In this document: positions 17,478-25,715 of the stretch, in pieces | Numbering within the stretch: the stretch's first letter is position 1 | Layout of the letters: each line of letters opens with the position of its first letter | Assembly: GCF_013343715.1 (NCBI RefSeq) | Contig: NZ_JABUNR010000009.1 | Location: 124,001-188,000 of the forward strand | Source of the DNA: Mesobacillus harenae | GTDB lineage: Bacteria > Bacillota > Bacilli > Bacillales > Cytobacillaceae | DNA: 64,000 bases | Reading direction: 5' to 3' | Notes under the pieces: model-generated | What the model saw: the letters and a program-made list of their open reading frames with translations, nothing else | Told to the model about the DNA's origin: nothing | Databases searched by the model: none | Position numbers and translations under genes: made by a program

Positions 17478-17982
17478 CAAATGTCACCCCAAATTTAGAC
17501 TCATTAAATTAACAAATATTTAGATTTCTTGACCATATTAACATATTTTTCCTCATTAAAGGAACTACCCTAACAGGCCAGCTTAAAAGAACTAACTGTT
17601 TGATCATCGCGTAACAGCAGTATGGTCAGCCCAGAGACTGTAAGTAGTGAGCAATGTCAATCCATTGTAGGGGTACGAAACGCAAGTGCCGAGCTGAAAC
17701 GGTTTATTATAGCGAAAATCCAATGACAAACACAGACAGAATCCTATTTAAATTTAGTAAAAAAATCTTTACGCACCATGGGAATTTCGCTTTCTGGTTC
17801 AGATCAACAGCAGAGCAGTGAATTATTTAATGAGGTTGGTCTCCGTACCAGCCTTTTTTTATTGATGACGTTTATATGTTAGTTAATTAGAATTAGATCC
17901 TGGTTACTGGGAATAATATGCTGGCTGTACTACTTTTTAGTAGACGCTAAAATGTTTCGTTGAAAATTTTAAAGAACAGGTG
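17478..17982. other. 505-bp intergenic region, possible gene debris
   Basis: No supported gene. The first half is AT-rich; 17590-17720 is less AT-rich but has no frame with a ribosome binding site. A terminator-like hairpin lies at 17833-17860 on the plus strand, with no intact plus-strand gene before it. Confidence 0.4.
17833..17860 (+). terminator. orphan Rho-independent terminator
   Basis: AGGTTGGT pairs with ACCAGCCT (one G-U), 6-nt loop, then seven T. There is no plus-strand gene upstream for several kilobases, so it marks a lost gene or a small RNA. Confidence 0.65.
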
Positions 17983-18438
17983 ATGTTAGTGTCGTTTCGC
18001 GGGGATGCCCATAAGTTCTATCTCAAACTTAAACGTATGGAAAACAAGGACGATTCATTAAAACAGACTAAGGAATTGAGCGAGATAGCAAAAATTCAAT
18101 CCTTTTACAAATCCATTGAAACAAACACATTAAGGTTAATTTATTATCGAATGGTAAAGGAAAAAAACGGTTCAGGAATCGTACCAATTTTCGTTACCAC
18201 GGTACCTTGGTTTTTCTTTCTATTTTCAAAACAATTGCAAGAATTTCTTTTTCAGGAAGGACGTTCACTTTGGATTTTCTTTAGTATTTTATATATACTC
18301 ACCCTTTTCATTAGTGTCATAATTCATTTTCGAGAAAAAGCGTGGGCAGCAGTTCATATCGAAATTATTCAAGATATTTTCAAAACTAGAAATGAACCAA
18401 CCTCCGCTGCAAGGCAAGAAAAAGGCAGACAGTATTAA
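17983..18438 (+). CDS. hypothetical membrane protein with two transmembrane segments
   Basis: A 151-residue protein. A charged cytoplasmic N-terminal part (about 1-60, HKFYLKLKRMENKDDSLKQ, likely helical) is followed by two membrane segments (about 66-81 and 92-112), then an amphipathic C-terminal tail. The start is uncertain: the ATG at 17983 lies close behind a weak AGGTG, and a GTG directly before it is possible. No family is recognised. It stands alone in its direction. Confidence 0.6.
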   Translation: MLVSFRGDAHKFYLKLKRMENKDDSLKQTKELSEIAKIQSFYKSIETNTLRLIYYRMVKEKNGSGIVPIFVTTVPWFFFLFSKQLQEFLFQEGRSLWIFFSILYILTLFISVIIHFREKAWAAVHIEIIQDIFKTRNEPTSAARQEKGRQY

Positions 18439-18547
18439 AACACGACTGTCTGACTGTAAATAATGAGCTTAAACTTCTAAAGCCTTTCAAATCGCATCCT
18501 TTTGGCTTTCTGCTTAACAATGAATCTTAGTTTTAAAGTCTTAATAA

Positions 18548-18844
18548 TTATGAAAAATTAATACTCTCAAAATGCTCAACAATTGGGAATGGATCATAAA
18601 AGTGATGTAAAAGCTTTTTCCATTCTTGATACTCTTTTGATTGCCTAAAACCAACTGTATGATCTTGTAACGTTTCCCACCTCACCAATAAAAGGTATTT
18701 TCCCTCCACTTCCATACATCGTTGAAGTTCATGCGAGATGTACCCTTTCCTTGAAGCAATAATATAGGAAGCCCCTCTAAATGCTTCCTCATAGTCCTTT
18801 TCTTTACCTTGCTTTACCTGAAGCATAACCGCCTCCAAAATCAT
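18548..18844 (-). CDS. antibiotic biosynthesis monooxygenase (ABM) domain protein
   Basis: A 98-residue dimeric alpha/beta-barrel protein of the ABM/HmoB-like group. The opening MILEAVMLQVKQGKEKDYEEAF, the middle LQRCMEVEGKYLLLVRWETLQDH and FRQSKEYQEWKKLLHHFYDP match the family. Members oxidise quinones or degrade haem, but many act on unknown substrates. It has a strong GGGGGGAG site. No haem-uptake genes are nearby, so no substrate is proposed. Confidence 0.83.
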   Translation of the reverse strand: MILEAVMLQVKQGKEKDYEEAFRGASYIIASRKGYISHELQRCMEVEGKYLLLVRWETLQDHTVGFRQSKEYQEWKKLLHHFYDPFPIVEHFESINFS

Positions 18845-19174
18845 CGGATCTCCCCCCTTCTTTTAATGTTTATTCATCCCGATCTTCTTGTTGGTACGTC
18901 TGTTTCTCATTACTCACCTCTACCTATAATACCTTCATTATTCTCCTTCTTGAAACAGATTCCTTCTTTTAAATACTTCTGTAATTTTACCATTGGTTTA
19001 TTGGAGCATATAGACCAATTTACCGTCGTTTCTTTTTTTCAATAGATTCAATTGTTTCTCCATACAAATATCATCTGGAACCATGGAATAGGTTGAAAAC
19101 AATAAATAACTGGCATGCAAATTAAAATCCTGTTACACTTGATAAGTTAAACATTTTAGGAAGAAGGTGAGAAG
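18845..19174. other. 330-bp intergenic region
   Basis: Divergent region between the ABM gene and the DUF2179 gene. It is AT-rich and should carry both promoters; no structured RNA or small gene was recognised. Confidence 0.35.
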
Positions 19175-19714
19175 ATGCTACAAGCACTTATCATTTTCAT
19201 TGCCCAACTTTTATTTGTTCCAGTTTTAACTATGAGGACAATAATGATGGTCAAGGGAATGAAGGAAAAAGCTGCTGCTATGGGAATGCTCGAAGGAGTC
19301 ATTTACGTTGTAGCCCTTGGGATTGTCTTTAGTGATTTATCGAATTACTTAAATATGGCTGCCTATGCGCTTGGTTTTGGTGTAGGGGTATATATAGGTC
19401 AAATTATTGAACAAAAGCTGGCAATTGGCTTTGTGTCGATCGAAGTAAATATTATGAATAAGAACGAAGAATTGATTACTCACTTGAGGAATGAAGGGTT
19501 CAGTGTTTCCACATCCGAAGTCGAAGGAATGAATAACGCACGCAGGTATCGCCTAGACTGTACGGCTAGACGTGATCGTGAACCTGAATTTATTCAAATT
19601 GTTAGTAACTATGAACCTAGTGCTTTTATCGTATCCTATGAACCTCGTAACTTTAAAGGCGGATACATTACGAAAGCTATGAAGAAAAATAAAAAGAGTG
19701 TCCCAAAGGTCTAG
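19175..19714 (+). CDS. DUF2179 / DUF5698 membrane protein (UPF0316, YebE-like)
   Basis: A 179-residue protein of the UPF0316 family, as YebE of B. subtilis. Three N-terminal membrane segments (about 2-20, 36-54 and 58-78; DUF5698) are followed by a cytoplasmic DUF2179 domain (about 100-170), with [35 protein letters not shown]2179 is also found in YitT-like proteins and is thought to be a ligand-sensing module. The ATG follows AAGAAGGTGAGAAG. A strong terminator overlaps the gene end, so it is monocistronic. The biological role is unknown. Confidence 0.87.
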   Translation: MLQALIIFIAQLLFVPVLTMRTIMMVKGMKEKAAAMGMLEGVIYVVALGIVFSDLSNYLNMAAYALGFGVGVYIGQIIEQKLAIGFVSIEVNIMNKNEELITHLRNEGFSVSTSEVEGMNNARRYRLDCTARRDREPEFIQIVSNYEPSAFIVSYEPRNFKGGYITKAMKKNKKSVPKV

Positions 19715-19737
19715 TAATCTATGGGACACTCTTTTTT
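19693..19737 (+). terminator. Rho-independent terminator of the DUF2179 gene
   Basis: AAAGAGTGTCCCA pairs with TGGGACACTCTTT; T tract follows. The 5' arm lies inside the last codons of the gene. Confidence 0.9.
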
Positions 19738-19797
19738 GTTCTGAATCTTGGTATATAAATGATTATTCTTTAACAAAATAATTAACGGAGGTGTTTT

Positions 19798-20034
19798 ATG
19801 GAAAGTACAACTTTAATTTACATAATTTTTATACCTGATCTTTTAATTGGATTGCTTGTTGGCATGCAAGTAAATAGAAATGATGATAACAAAATTGTGT
19901 GGCGAACACTCAACAGAGGTCAGGAGGTTTCAATAAAAATTGCAAACAATACATTACTGACACTATTGATTCTAACTGCTATCGGGATCTTTTCGGCGCT
20001 TATTTATACTATTGCTAAAAAAAGATACACATGA
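19798..20034 (+). CDS. small two-TM membrane protein
   Basis: A 78-residue protein with membrane segments at about 6-24 and 53-72, joined by a polar loop NRNDDNKIVWRTLNRGQEVSIK. It has an ACGGAGGTG site at good spacing. The product ends in a basic tail AKKRYT. No family is recognised. It precedes the two YjcZ-type genes by 280 bp, and a common sporulation role is possible but unproven. Confidence 0.68.
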   Translation: MESTTLIYIIFIPDLLIGLLVGMQVNRNDDNKIVWRTLNRGQEVSIKIANNTLLTLLILTAIGIFSALIYTIAKKRYT

Positions 20035-20313
20035 CAAACACAATGGTACCCCAACCCCATTTATCCCCTTGCAGAGTGAATTTCCACTTACTTTGAAACC
20101 CCTGTCACTATCACTTAGGGTTTCCTTGATTTGTTAAGTACTCCCCTCCTTTTAATTTTTCCAACTTCTAATTGGTACCCTTTACTAATAAAAATGCACC
20201 TGATGGGATGCGTGCACAGAACTTTCTCAAAAAAGAAATGTGCAATTGTCCCTTACACATTATTCCTGCACTCATATACTACATTACATCGTTTTATTGG
20301 AGGTGTTTGTGTA

Positions 20314-20409
20314 ATGGGTGGATTTGCCGGAGGCTTTGCCTTGATTGTCGTGTTATTTATCCTTCTCATCGTAGCTGGTGCTGGAGGATTTGCAACACCA
20401 GGATACTAA
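20314..20409 (+). CDS. YjcZ-family sporulation peptide (31 residues)
   Basis: A 31-residue peptide with a Gly/Phe-rich start (MGGFAGGFA) and one membrane helix LIVVLFILLIVAGAG, ending FATPGY. This is the YjcZ family of tiny spore-associated hydrophobic proteins in Bacillus. The ATG follows TTGGAGGTG. It forms a pair with the next gene, 38 bp downstream, which shares the LIVVLFILLI core. Expression during sporulation is expected from the family, not shown here. Confidence 0.85.
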   Translation: MGGFAGGFALIVVLFILLIVAGAGGFATPGY

Positions 20410-20447
20410 ACACCTTTTGAAACGATTAGTAAGAAGGAGGTGTTATT

Positions 20448-20603
20448 ATGGGTTACGGATTCGGTGGATTCGGTGGCGGCATATGCGGCGGCGGCTGTGG
20501 ATATACAGCACCAGTTGCAGCTGCACCAGTAGGAGTAAGCCCTTTTGTGCTAATCGTCGTTTTATTTATCCTTCTCATCATCGTTGGAGCAGCAATTTGC
20601 TAA
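20448..20603 (+). CDS. YjcZ-family sporulation peptide (51 residues)
   Basis: A 51-residue YjcZ-type peptide. The N-terminal MGYGFGGFGGGICGGGCGY is Gly-rich with two Cys, followed by an Ala/Pro/Val linker and the membrane helix FVLIVVLFILLIIVGAAIC. It has an excellent AAGGAGGTG site, lies 38 bp after the first YjcZ-type gene and is followed by a terminator, so the pair is a short operon. The Cys pair is unusual for the family and could allow crosslinking in the spore. Confidence 0.88.
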   Translation: MGYGFGGFGGGICGGGCGYTAPVAAAPVGVSPFVLIVVLFILLIIVGAAIC

Positions 20604-20616
20604 AGGATAAAAAAAT

Positions 20617-20651
20617 AGATATGTCCCAATTCTTTTGGGGCATATCTTTTC
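20617..20651 (+). terminator. Rho-independent terminator of the YjcZ pair
   Basis: AGATATGTCCC pairs with GGGGCATATCT (one G-U); short T tract. Confidence 0.8.
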
Positions 20652-20744
20652 AAAGATTATTGCCATGAATTTTAAACTGCTAATACAAAGATATTGTTTC
20701 TTTTAAAATATCTTATAAAATTTGTTGTATCAGTCTCTGCCCCC

Positions 20745-21092
20745 TTATTGCCTCCACTTATCTCTTGGGTTCCAGCCCCCTTTCAGTACCAATTTTCCAT
20801 TTTCAAAATCAGCGCCAATGGTTGCATCTTTATTAAGTTTCCATTGATAGGTCTCATATGTGACTCCGTTCTCTGTTGTTTCTCCAAGAAGATCTCCTTC
20901 AAATCCAATAATTTGATCGATTTCTTCGATCGACATGCCGACCTTCATTTGCTCATATTCTTCGTCACCGTATCCCACTATTTTCGTTTCAATCTCTTCC
21001 TGAGCAGGTTCGCTCTCTGAATCGTCCTCAGCTGAGCACCCGATAAGAAATAACGAAATCGCTAGAAACGTAATACACATTATCTTTTTCAT
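20745..21092 (-). CDS. lipoprotein with a DUF3862/SmpA-like domain
   Basis: A 115-residue lipoprotein. The signal MKKIMCITFLAISLFLIGC ends with the lipidated Cys at residue 19, followed by an acidic linker rich in Asp/Glu/Ser. The mature domain has EEYEQMKVGMSIEEIDQIIG, the two-helix start of SmpA/BLIP/DUF3862 domains, then TYETYQWKLNKDATIGADFENGKL, the following beta strands. Such domains are small binding modules, some of them protease inhibitors. It stands alone; function unknown. Confidence 0.78.
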   Translation of the reverse strand: MKKIMCITFLAISLFLIGCSAEDDSESEPAQEEIETKIVGYGDEEYEQMKVGMSIEEIDQIIGFEGDLLGETTENGVTYETYQWKLNKDATIGADFENGKLVLKGGWNPRDKWRQ

Positions 21093-21234
21093 TTATGGTC
21101 CCCTTGGTCATTCATTCGTTTTGCAAATAATTTTATTTTTACTCATTATAAACAGCCACTATTTAAACTGATGACAGCTATTTATTTAAGATTATTTTTG
21201 CAGGAGTAACCTACCCCTGTTTATTTGACCATTG

Positions 21235-21438
21235 TCATCCGCCGTCTATACAGGTTTTTGCTGAACTGCCAACCCTAGAGTTTAATTCAATTAAAAGTAA
21301 ACTTAAAAGAGTTTGGTCTTTAACCAATTTTTCTAATGATTGTTTATTTATTGGGATTTTAAACTTTATGAAAATATATGCCGTAGCTTTCCAAACTTTA
21401 ACAATACCTTCTGGTGACATATTTGATTGTATAATCAT
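21235..21438 (-). CDS. small conserved protein with a VGSSxxTCIxGG tail
   Basis: A 67-residue protein with a helical body (SPEGIVKVWKATAYIFIKF and NKQSLEKLVKDQTLLSLLL) and a distinctive C-terminus RVGSSAKTCIDGG. Similar small Bacillaceae proteins with the same tail are remembered but have no assigned function. It has an AGGGGA site. The fixed Cys near the end could be a metal or thiol site, or the tail could be a processed peptide; neither is established. Confidence 0.62.
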   Translation of the reverse strand: MIIQSNMSPEGIVKVWKATAYIFIKFKIPINKQSLEKLVKDQTLLSLLLIELNSRVGSSAKTCIDGG

Positions 21439-21633
21439 GTCTATTCCCCTTTTTTTAGTTAACTCCTTAGAAAATTGTTAAAAAGCACGTCCAATTGCTA
21501 ATTTCAGTGGGGGCGAGTTCAAGTTTTCTTGTTTATAGAAGTACCCATTCTATATAGGAAATCTGACATGTGTCTAGTAAACTATTCTTTTACTTGATAA
21601 ATACAAGAATTAACCTATAACACACCTTCAGGA

Positions 21634-21858
21634 TTAACTATCCTTTGTTTCCTTCTGTTCCTTTAATTCTTTTACTTCAGCCAGAATAAGCTTGGTGCAG
21701 TAAACCATGAGTCCACTAAGTAAAATCATGCCCATATAAATCGGATGTAAGTGAGTTTCAGCTGCTCCACCCCACGGGAATAAAATTTGGTAAACTACTG
21801 GTAAAATCCAAAAGTTAAGGATATAGAAGCCCACTGTTGTTCCAATTATCATTTTCAT
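21634..21858 (-). CDS. small two-TM membrane protein
   Basis: A 74-residue protein with membrane segments at about 3-24 and 42-58 and a charged cytoplasmic tail LAEVKELKEQKETKDS that is likely a coiled coil. Between the segments is WGGAAETHLHPIYMG, with two His. It has an AGAGGTGATCAG site. It lies 158 bp beyond the tubulin-like gene stop with a terminator between, so it is a separate unit. No family recognised. Confidence 0.65.
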   Translation of the reverse strand: MKMIIGTTVGFYILNFWILPVVYQILFPWGGAAETHLHPIYMGMILLSGLMVYCTKLILAEVKELKEQKETKDS

Positions 21859-21958
21859 CTGATCACCTCTTATATCAATTTTAGCAGAAAATTAAATTGA
21901 TTAGCTTGAAGATTGAACATTTTCAAAGGAAAATGCTAAAGTTCTGGATTAATTACAT

Positions 21959-21981
21959 AAAAAAAAGGCCTCGTTCGGCCC
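21959..21981 (-). terminator. Rho-independent terminator of the tubulin-like gene
   Basis: On the minus strand GGCC-gaacga-GGCC is followed by eight T, 35 bp past the stop. Confidence 0.75.
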
Positions 21982-22015
21982 ATCTAATAGATCTGTTTGC
22001 AGAAATAGCCCTCAT

Positions 22016-23125
22016 TCATTTCTGATATTTGGACAGTTTCGATGCAACTGATTGGGTCTGCTTCACGGGTCCTTTGGCTTTTAGGCTGGATGCCCAGGAA
22101 ACTTTTGACTCGTACTTTTGAGTATGTTCCTTGTTGACTAGCATTTGTAAACGGTCTCTGTTTTTAATAAGAGTGTCTTCAAGAGTTTGCAGCCGTCTGG
22201 ATGGAAAAGATAGGCCAGCAAGGATCGTGGTTATAGTAGGATCAGATTCTGTGATGTAAGTTCCTTCAAATAATTCTACAGGCTCTCCAACACGTTCAAA
22301 AATGGATGGTACATTAATCAGCTTTGTCACATTTTCTGGTCCTTGATAAATTTGGCCGGCTCGGATTACTCCAGTTGATTCAACAGGACAAAAGATCGAG
22401 TTGGACCATGACTGATGGATTTTCGCTGAGACATCTGCTGTCGTTTTTGCATCTGTGACTGTTGCAGATGAAATAATTGTGACTCCTCGGGTGTTAAGGA
22501 TATTCATAAGATCCATCTCATCAAAGTTACCATACAAAGAGCTTTTTTGTGTTACTTGCAAAACTTTGTTAATCGCTTCCATAACTTTGTGATTTGACGC
22601 CAGATAGATCTGCTGTTTGCTGGATTGAGGGTTAAGCTTGCGCATCTGATCATTGTCCACTAAAAAAACAGAAGAAATAGCCTCTATTTTAGATATCTCT
22701 TCAACGCACTCTGCCGTGTTAATCCTGTTACCTGCCAATACATTCCGCTCTGGTACAATTGCAATGGCTCCTATATTCAGCCCAGGAAGCTGATCGATTA
22801 AAATCTCAATTAATAATGGGCTCATGCCTGACCCAGTTCCTCCATCCGTTGAGAAAGCCACCAACAGCAGCCTAATATTTTTAAAGGACTGCTTTACAAA
22901 GTCGACAATTTCACGGTAATTTTCATGTACCGCTCTTAATCCTATTTTCCGGTCCTGGCCCGCCCCATTGTATCCAGGAACAAAATATCTTTTATCCACC
23001 TTTGTATTGACTAATCCATCACGCTGGTTCGTATTGATAAGTGCAGTTTGAAAGCCCAGCGTTGACGCAATCTCCGCTATATTGCCACCTGCCTGACCCA
23101 CGCCCAAGATTCCGATCGGTTTCAC
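22016..23125 (-). CDS. FtsZ/TubZ-like tubulin-family GTPase
   Basis: A 369-residue member of the tubulin/FtsZ superfamily. Glycine-rich T1 loop GILGVGQAGGNIA (4-16), tubulin signature T4 STDGGTGSGMSP (about 92-103), nucleotide-contact VPERNVLAGNRINTAEC, and ASNHKVMEAINKV near 176-188. The T7 catalytic loop is intact as NFDEMDLMNIL (about 199-209, N-x-D-x-x-D), so polymer-coupled GTP hydrolysis is expected. The tail is basic (KYESKVSWASSLKAKGPVKQ...SKLSKYQK), as in plasmid/phage TubZ, and unlike the FtsA-binding tip of cell-division FtsZ. GTG start with AAGGAGGG. No TubR or centromere repeats are seen nearby, and it is not in a division cluster, so the cargo is unknown. Confidence 0.87.
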   Translation of the reverse strand: MKPIGILGVGQAGGNIAEIASTLGFQTALINTNQRDGLVNTKVDKRYFVPGYNGAGQDRKIGLRAVHENYREIVDFVKQSFKNIRLLLVAFSTDGGTGSGMSPLLIEILIDQLPGLNIGAIAIVPERNVLAGNRINTAECVEEISKIEAISSVFLVDNDQMRKLNPQSSKQQIYLASNHKVMEAINKVLQVTQKSSLYGNFDEMDLMNILNTRGVTIISSATVTDAKTTADVSAKIHQSWSNSIFCPVESTGVIRAGQIYQGPENVTKLINVPSIFERVGEPVELFEGTYITESDPTITTILAGLSFPSRRLQTLEDTLIKNRDRLQMLVNKEHTQKYESKVSWASSLKAKGPVKQTQSVASKLSKYQK

Positions 23126-23200
23126 CTAAATCCCTCCTTATCTTATTAAATAATACTCACCAAATCCAGAATTAGACGTAATCCCCCTAAAAAGGACAAG

Positions 23201-23242
23201 GGTGACACTCCAGGTGACAGGCACCACCCAGAGAATTACCAA
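23201..23242 (+). repeat. dispersed repeat, left copy flanking the SnoaL-like gene
   Basis: Contains GGTGACAGGCACC at 23213-23225 within a ~40-bp block nearly identical to 24019-24060 in the same orientation, 819 bp away. Confidence 0.85.
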
Positions 23243-23522
23243 ATAAACACCCGTCCTATGGACGAGTGTTATTTATACGCTATTTGTCATTTCTGGTGGG
23301 AAGTTTGGATCTAAATAGAACTCGGATTCGGCCTGATTGGAAGTAGATCCCCTCATCGCTCACATAACTAATCTTTTCCAAACCTACACTTGGGATAATC
23401 AATTCGGCCCGTTTATCCTTGTAATATGCCTTGTTAAAGCAAATCTCAAATTAGTTTGATTTTTTCACATTTTAATTCTTATATATTCCAGTGAACTCTT
23501 TTTGTTAGCCAGCTTAACCTCC

Positions 23523-23897
23523 TTATGTTTTCGGAGTTCCTTGATGGAAGGTCATTTGCCAGCTGCCATGGTTTAATTTCCATATCGAACTTCGCAGCGA
23601 CCGGTTCCCATCAATATGTCTTAGTGTTTGATAAGTTGCTAAAACAATATCTGCTGATAACACTTTTATCTTAAAATCCGTTACCGTGTATTGTATGGAA
23701 TGATTAGCAGACTTCATTGCTTTGACTGCATTAAGCTCCATTTGTTTATCGAAGGATCTGCCAGAGCTTCCGAATTCTAAGAAATCCTCCGTAAGCAGCT
23801 CTTCCATTTCCTCGTATACGTATCTCATCAATCTCATTTCAAGATTAAAAATATGTGCCTCAAGTGCTGAATGCTCCAACAGACTCTCTCCCCCCAT
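23523..23897 (-). CDS. SnoaL/DUF4440-like (NTF2-fold) protein
   Basis: A 124-residue NTF2-like protein: an N-terminal helix ALEAHIFNLEMRLMRYVYEEMEELLTEDFLEFGSSG, then strands IQYTVTDFKIKVLSADIVLATYQTLR and SIWKLNHGSWQMTFHQGT. The pattern 'L...DF.EFGSSGR.FDK' and the closing 'W.L..G.W...FHQGT' match the DUF4440/nuclear transport factor 2 family of small binding or isomerase-like proteins. The gene lies between two ~40-bp direct repeats (23201-23242 and 24019-24060), so the segment could have moved or been duplicated as a unit. Function unknown. Confidence 0.75.
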   Translation of the reverse strand: MGGESLLEHSALEAHIFNLEMRLMRYVYEEMEELLTEDFLEFGSSGRSFDKQMELNAVKAMKSANHSIQYTVTDFKIKVLSADIVLATYQTLRHIDGNRSLRSSIWKLNHGSWQMTFHQGTPKT

Positions 23898-24018
23898 ATA
23901 TCCTCTATCACCTTATTCTTCAAAACTCGCTGGTATCCTTCTTCCCACACCTATCTGAAACTTCCATTATCATAAAGCTATCTGCCAGGTTACTTTCAGT
24001 TACTTCCAGTTAATTCCA

Positions 24019-24060
24019 GGTGACAATTCCAGGTGACAGGCACCACCCAGGAAATTGGCA
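24019..24060 (+). repeat. dispersed repeat, right copy flanking the SnoaL-like gene
   Basis: Contains GGTGACAGGCACC at 24032-24044. Same orientation and nearly the same sequence as 23201-23242. Confidence 0.85.
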
Positions 24061-24139
24061 ATTCCCTACACAAGAATAACAATTTTGCCATGTTTCTAAT
24101 GTTGTTTGTGATAAAATTATAATAGAAATGGGGAATTTG

Positions 24140-25396
24140 ATGAATAAACGTAACTTTGTAGCTCTTTTTACGATCCTGACGCTTTTCCTTTTGGCAGGAT
24201 GTGCACAGGAGTCTGCCGAACCTACAAATAAAAAAATTGAATCAACTGAAATAGAAGAGGCAAACACCATCTCCAAATCTGAAGAACCAAAAAAAGCCGA
24301 TTCTCCAGCCAATAAAGACGAGGATCAAGCTAGTGCTTCTAATGAAGTTTCTGGCAGCTTATCTGAACTTAACGTACATTTCATCGATGTCGGGCAAGCC
24401 GATTCCACCCTCCTCCAATATTCTCATGATGGTGATGACTTTACCATTCTTATCGATGCAGGTAACTGGAACAGAAACGATGTTGTGAATTATCTTAACG
24501 CGCAAAATGTTTCACAAATTGATATTGTCATAGGCACCCACCCTGATGCAGACCACATTGGGCAGCTTGATAAAGTGCTAAACACATTTGACGTTGGTGA
24601 AGTGTGGCTGTCAGGTAATACGAGCAACTCGCAAACATTTCAAAGACTTTTAGCTGCAATCGATTCTAGTGGAGCAGATTATTATGAACCTAGAATGGGA
24701 GATGAGTTCGAAGTTGGCCCACTGGCAATTGAAATTTTGTACCCACAAACTATATCGGAAAATGATAATGGAGAGTCAATTTCTTTAAAATTAACCTATG
24801 GAGATACAAGATTCCTATTTACTGGTGATGCAAGCAAGACTGACGAACTGAACATGCTCCAGAACGGAATTGATATACAGGCGGACATCCTTCAACTGGG
24901 ACATCACGGCTCCTCTACATCAACTCATACAAGATTTCTAAGTGAAGTAAATCCATCCACTGCGATTTACAGTGCTGGTTCAGAAAACAGTTATGGCCAC
25001 CCTCATGAGGAAGTTGTCGATCTTGTTCAAGCAGCTGGTGTTCAGCTTTACGGAACCGATGTACATGGCACTGTGATCGTTTCAACAAATGGCAAAGACT
25101 ATACCTTACTAACTAATAAGGACGGGACCATCTCTCCTTCTAGCAGCAATGAACCAACTGCCAGTAAGGAAGCTACAAGCAGCCCACCCGTCATGCCTAC
25201 CGGAAACTGCATTGACGTTAATTCTTCCACCTTCAAGCAAGTGCAAGAAATCGTCCATATTGGTCCGGCACGAGCTGAAGATTTAATAAACTTAAGACCT
25301 TATAATTCAGTTGATGATCTGTCAAAAATAAACGGAATTGGTCCAGCAAGAATTGAAGATATTAAATCGCAAGGACTCGCTTGCATTGGAGGCTAA
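24140..25396 (+). CDS. ComEC-like metallo-hydrolase lipoprotein with C-terminal helix-hairpin-helix domain
   Basis: A 418-residue secreted lipoprotein. The signal peptide ends at Cys 21 (LLAGC), then a 60-residue Ser/Glu/Lys linker. The metallo-beta-lactamase domain (about 75-325) resembles the soluble domain of the competence nuclease ComEC: FIDVGQADSTLLQ, the metal motif THPDADHIG, TGDA, LGHHGSSTSTH. A Ser/Pro linker leads to a ComEA-like double helix-hairpin-helix (about 355-418) with IVHIGPARAEDLINLRPYNSVDDLSKINGIGPARIEDI, a nonspecific DNA-binding fold. Together they suggest a surface nuclease or phosphodiesterase acting on DNA. ATG at 24140 has GGGGA; an ATG four codons upstream has none. 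A DUF3006 gene follows after 4 bp. Confidence 0.88.
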   Translation: MNKRNFVALFTILTLFLLAGCAQESAEPTNKKIESTEIEEANTISKSEEPKKADSPANKDEDQASASNEVSGSLSELNVHFIDVGQADSTLLQYSHDGDDFTILIDAGNWNRNDVVNYLNAQNVSQIDIVIGTHPDADHIGQLDKVLNTFDVGEVWLSGNTSNSQTFQRLLAAIDSSGADYYEPRMGDEFEVGPLAIEILYPQTISENDNGESISLKLTYGDTRFLFTGDASKTDELNMLQNGIDIQADILQLGHHGSSTSTHTRFLSEVNPSTAIYSAGSENSYGHPHEEVVDLVQAAGVQLYGTDVHGTVIVSTNGKDYTLLTNKDGTISPSSSNEPTASKEATSSPPVMPTGNCIDVNSSTFKQVQEIVHIGPARAEDLINLRPYNSVDDLSKINGIGPARIEDIKSQGLACIGG

Positions 25397-25400
25397 ACAC

Positions 25401-25664
25401 ATGAAAGGTTATCTAGACAGAATTGAAGATAATAAATTTGCAGTGATACTAGTCGAAGACATAAAAAAAGAGTTTATAATACCAAAAGAAGAATTGCCTG
25501 AAGGAAGTGCCGAAAAGTCATACTTTAACCTCACTATCCAGAATGATCAGATTACCTTTATTAAATTAGATGAACACGCGACTGGTACTGAACAGAACAA
25601 AACAGATAAGTTGATGTCAAAGCTTCGTTCTAAGAGCAATGGAAGCAAATTTAAGAAGAAATAA
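25401..25664 (+). CDS. DUF3006 domain protein
   Basis: An 87-residue protein starting MKGYLDRIEDNKFAVILVEDIKKEFIIPKEELPEGS, the full DUF3006 signature of a small beta-barrel, followed by a basic tail SKLRSKSNGSKFKKK. The ATG follows TTGGAGG and lies 4 bp after the metallo-hydrolase stop. DUF3006 genes are frequently the next gene after ComEC-type hydrolases, so a functional link is likely. The basic tail could touch nucleic acid, which is inference. Confidence 0.85.
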   Translation: MKGYLDRIEDNKFAVILVEDIKKEFIIPKEELPEGSAEKSYFNLTIQNDQITFIKLDEHATGTEQNKTDKLMSKLRSKSNGSKFKKK

Positions 25665-25671
25665 ATCCTGA

Positions 25672-25715
25672 AAAAAAGCAGTTGGATTCTCTCGACGAAT
25701 ACAACTGCCTTTTTT
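25672..25715. terminator. bidirectional Rho-independent terminator
   Basis: AAAAAAGCAGTTG pairs with CAACTGCCTTTTTT across a 16-nt loop between two convergent genes. Confidence 0.88.

Noticed and set aside
17590-17720. Possible structured RNA or riboswitch
   Set aside because: The patch is less AT-rich than its surroundings, but no known riboswitch core, T-box motif or consistent fold could be recognised.
20131-20420. Longer frames overlapping the YjcZ-type genes
   Set aside because: The 92-residue frame is the 31-residue YjcZ gene extended upstream without a ribosome binding site; other frames are shifted shadows.
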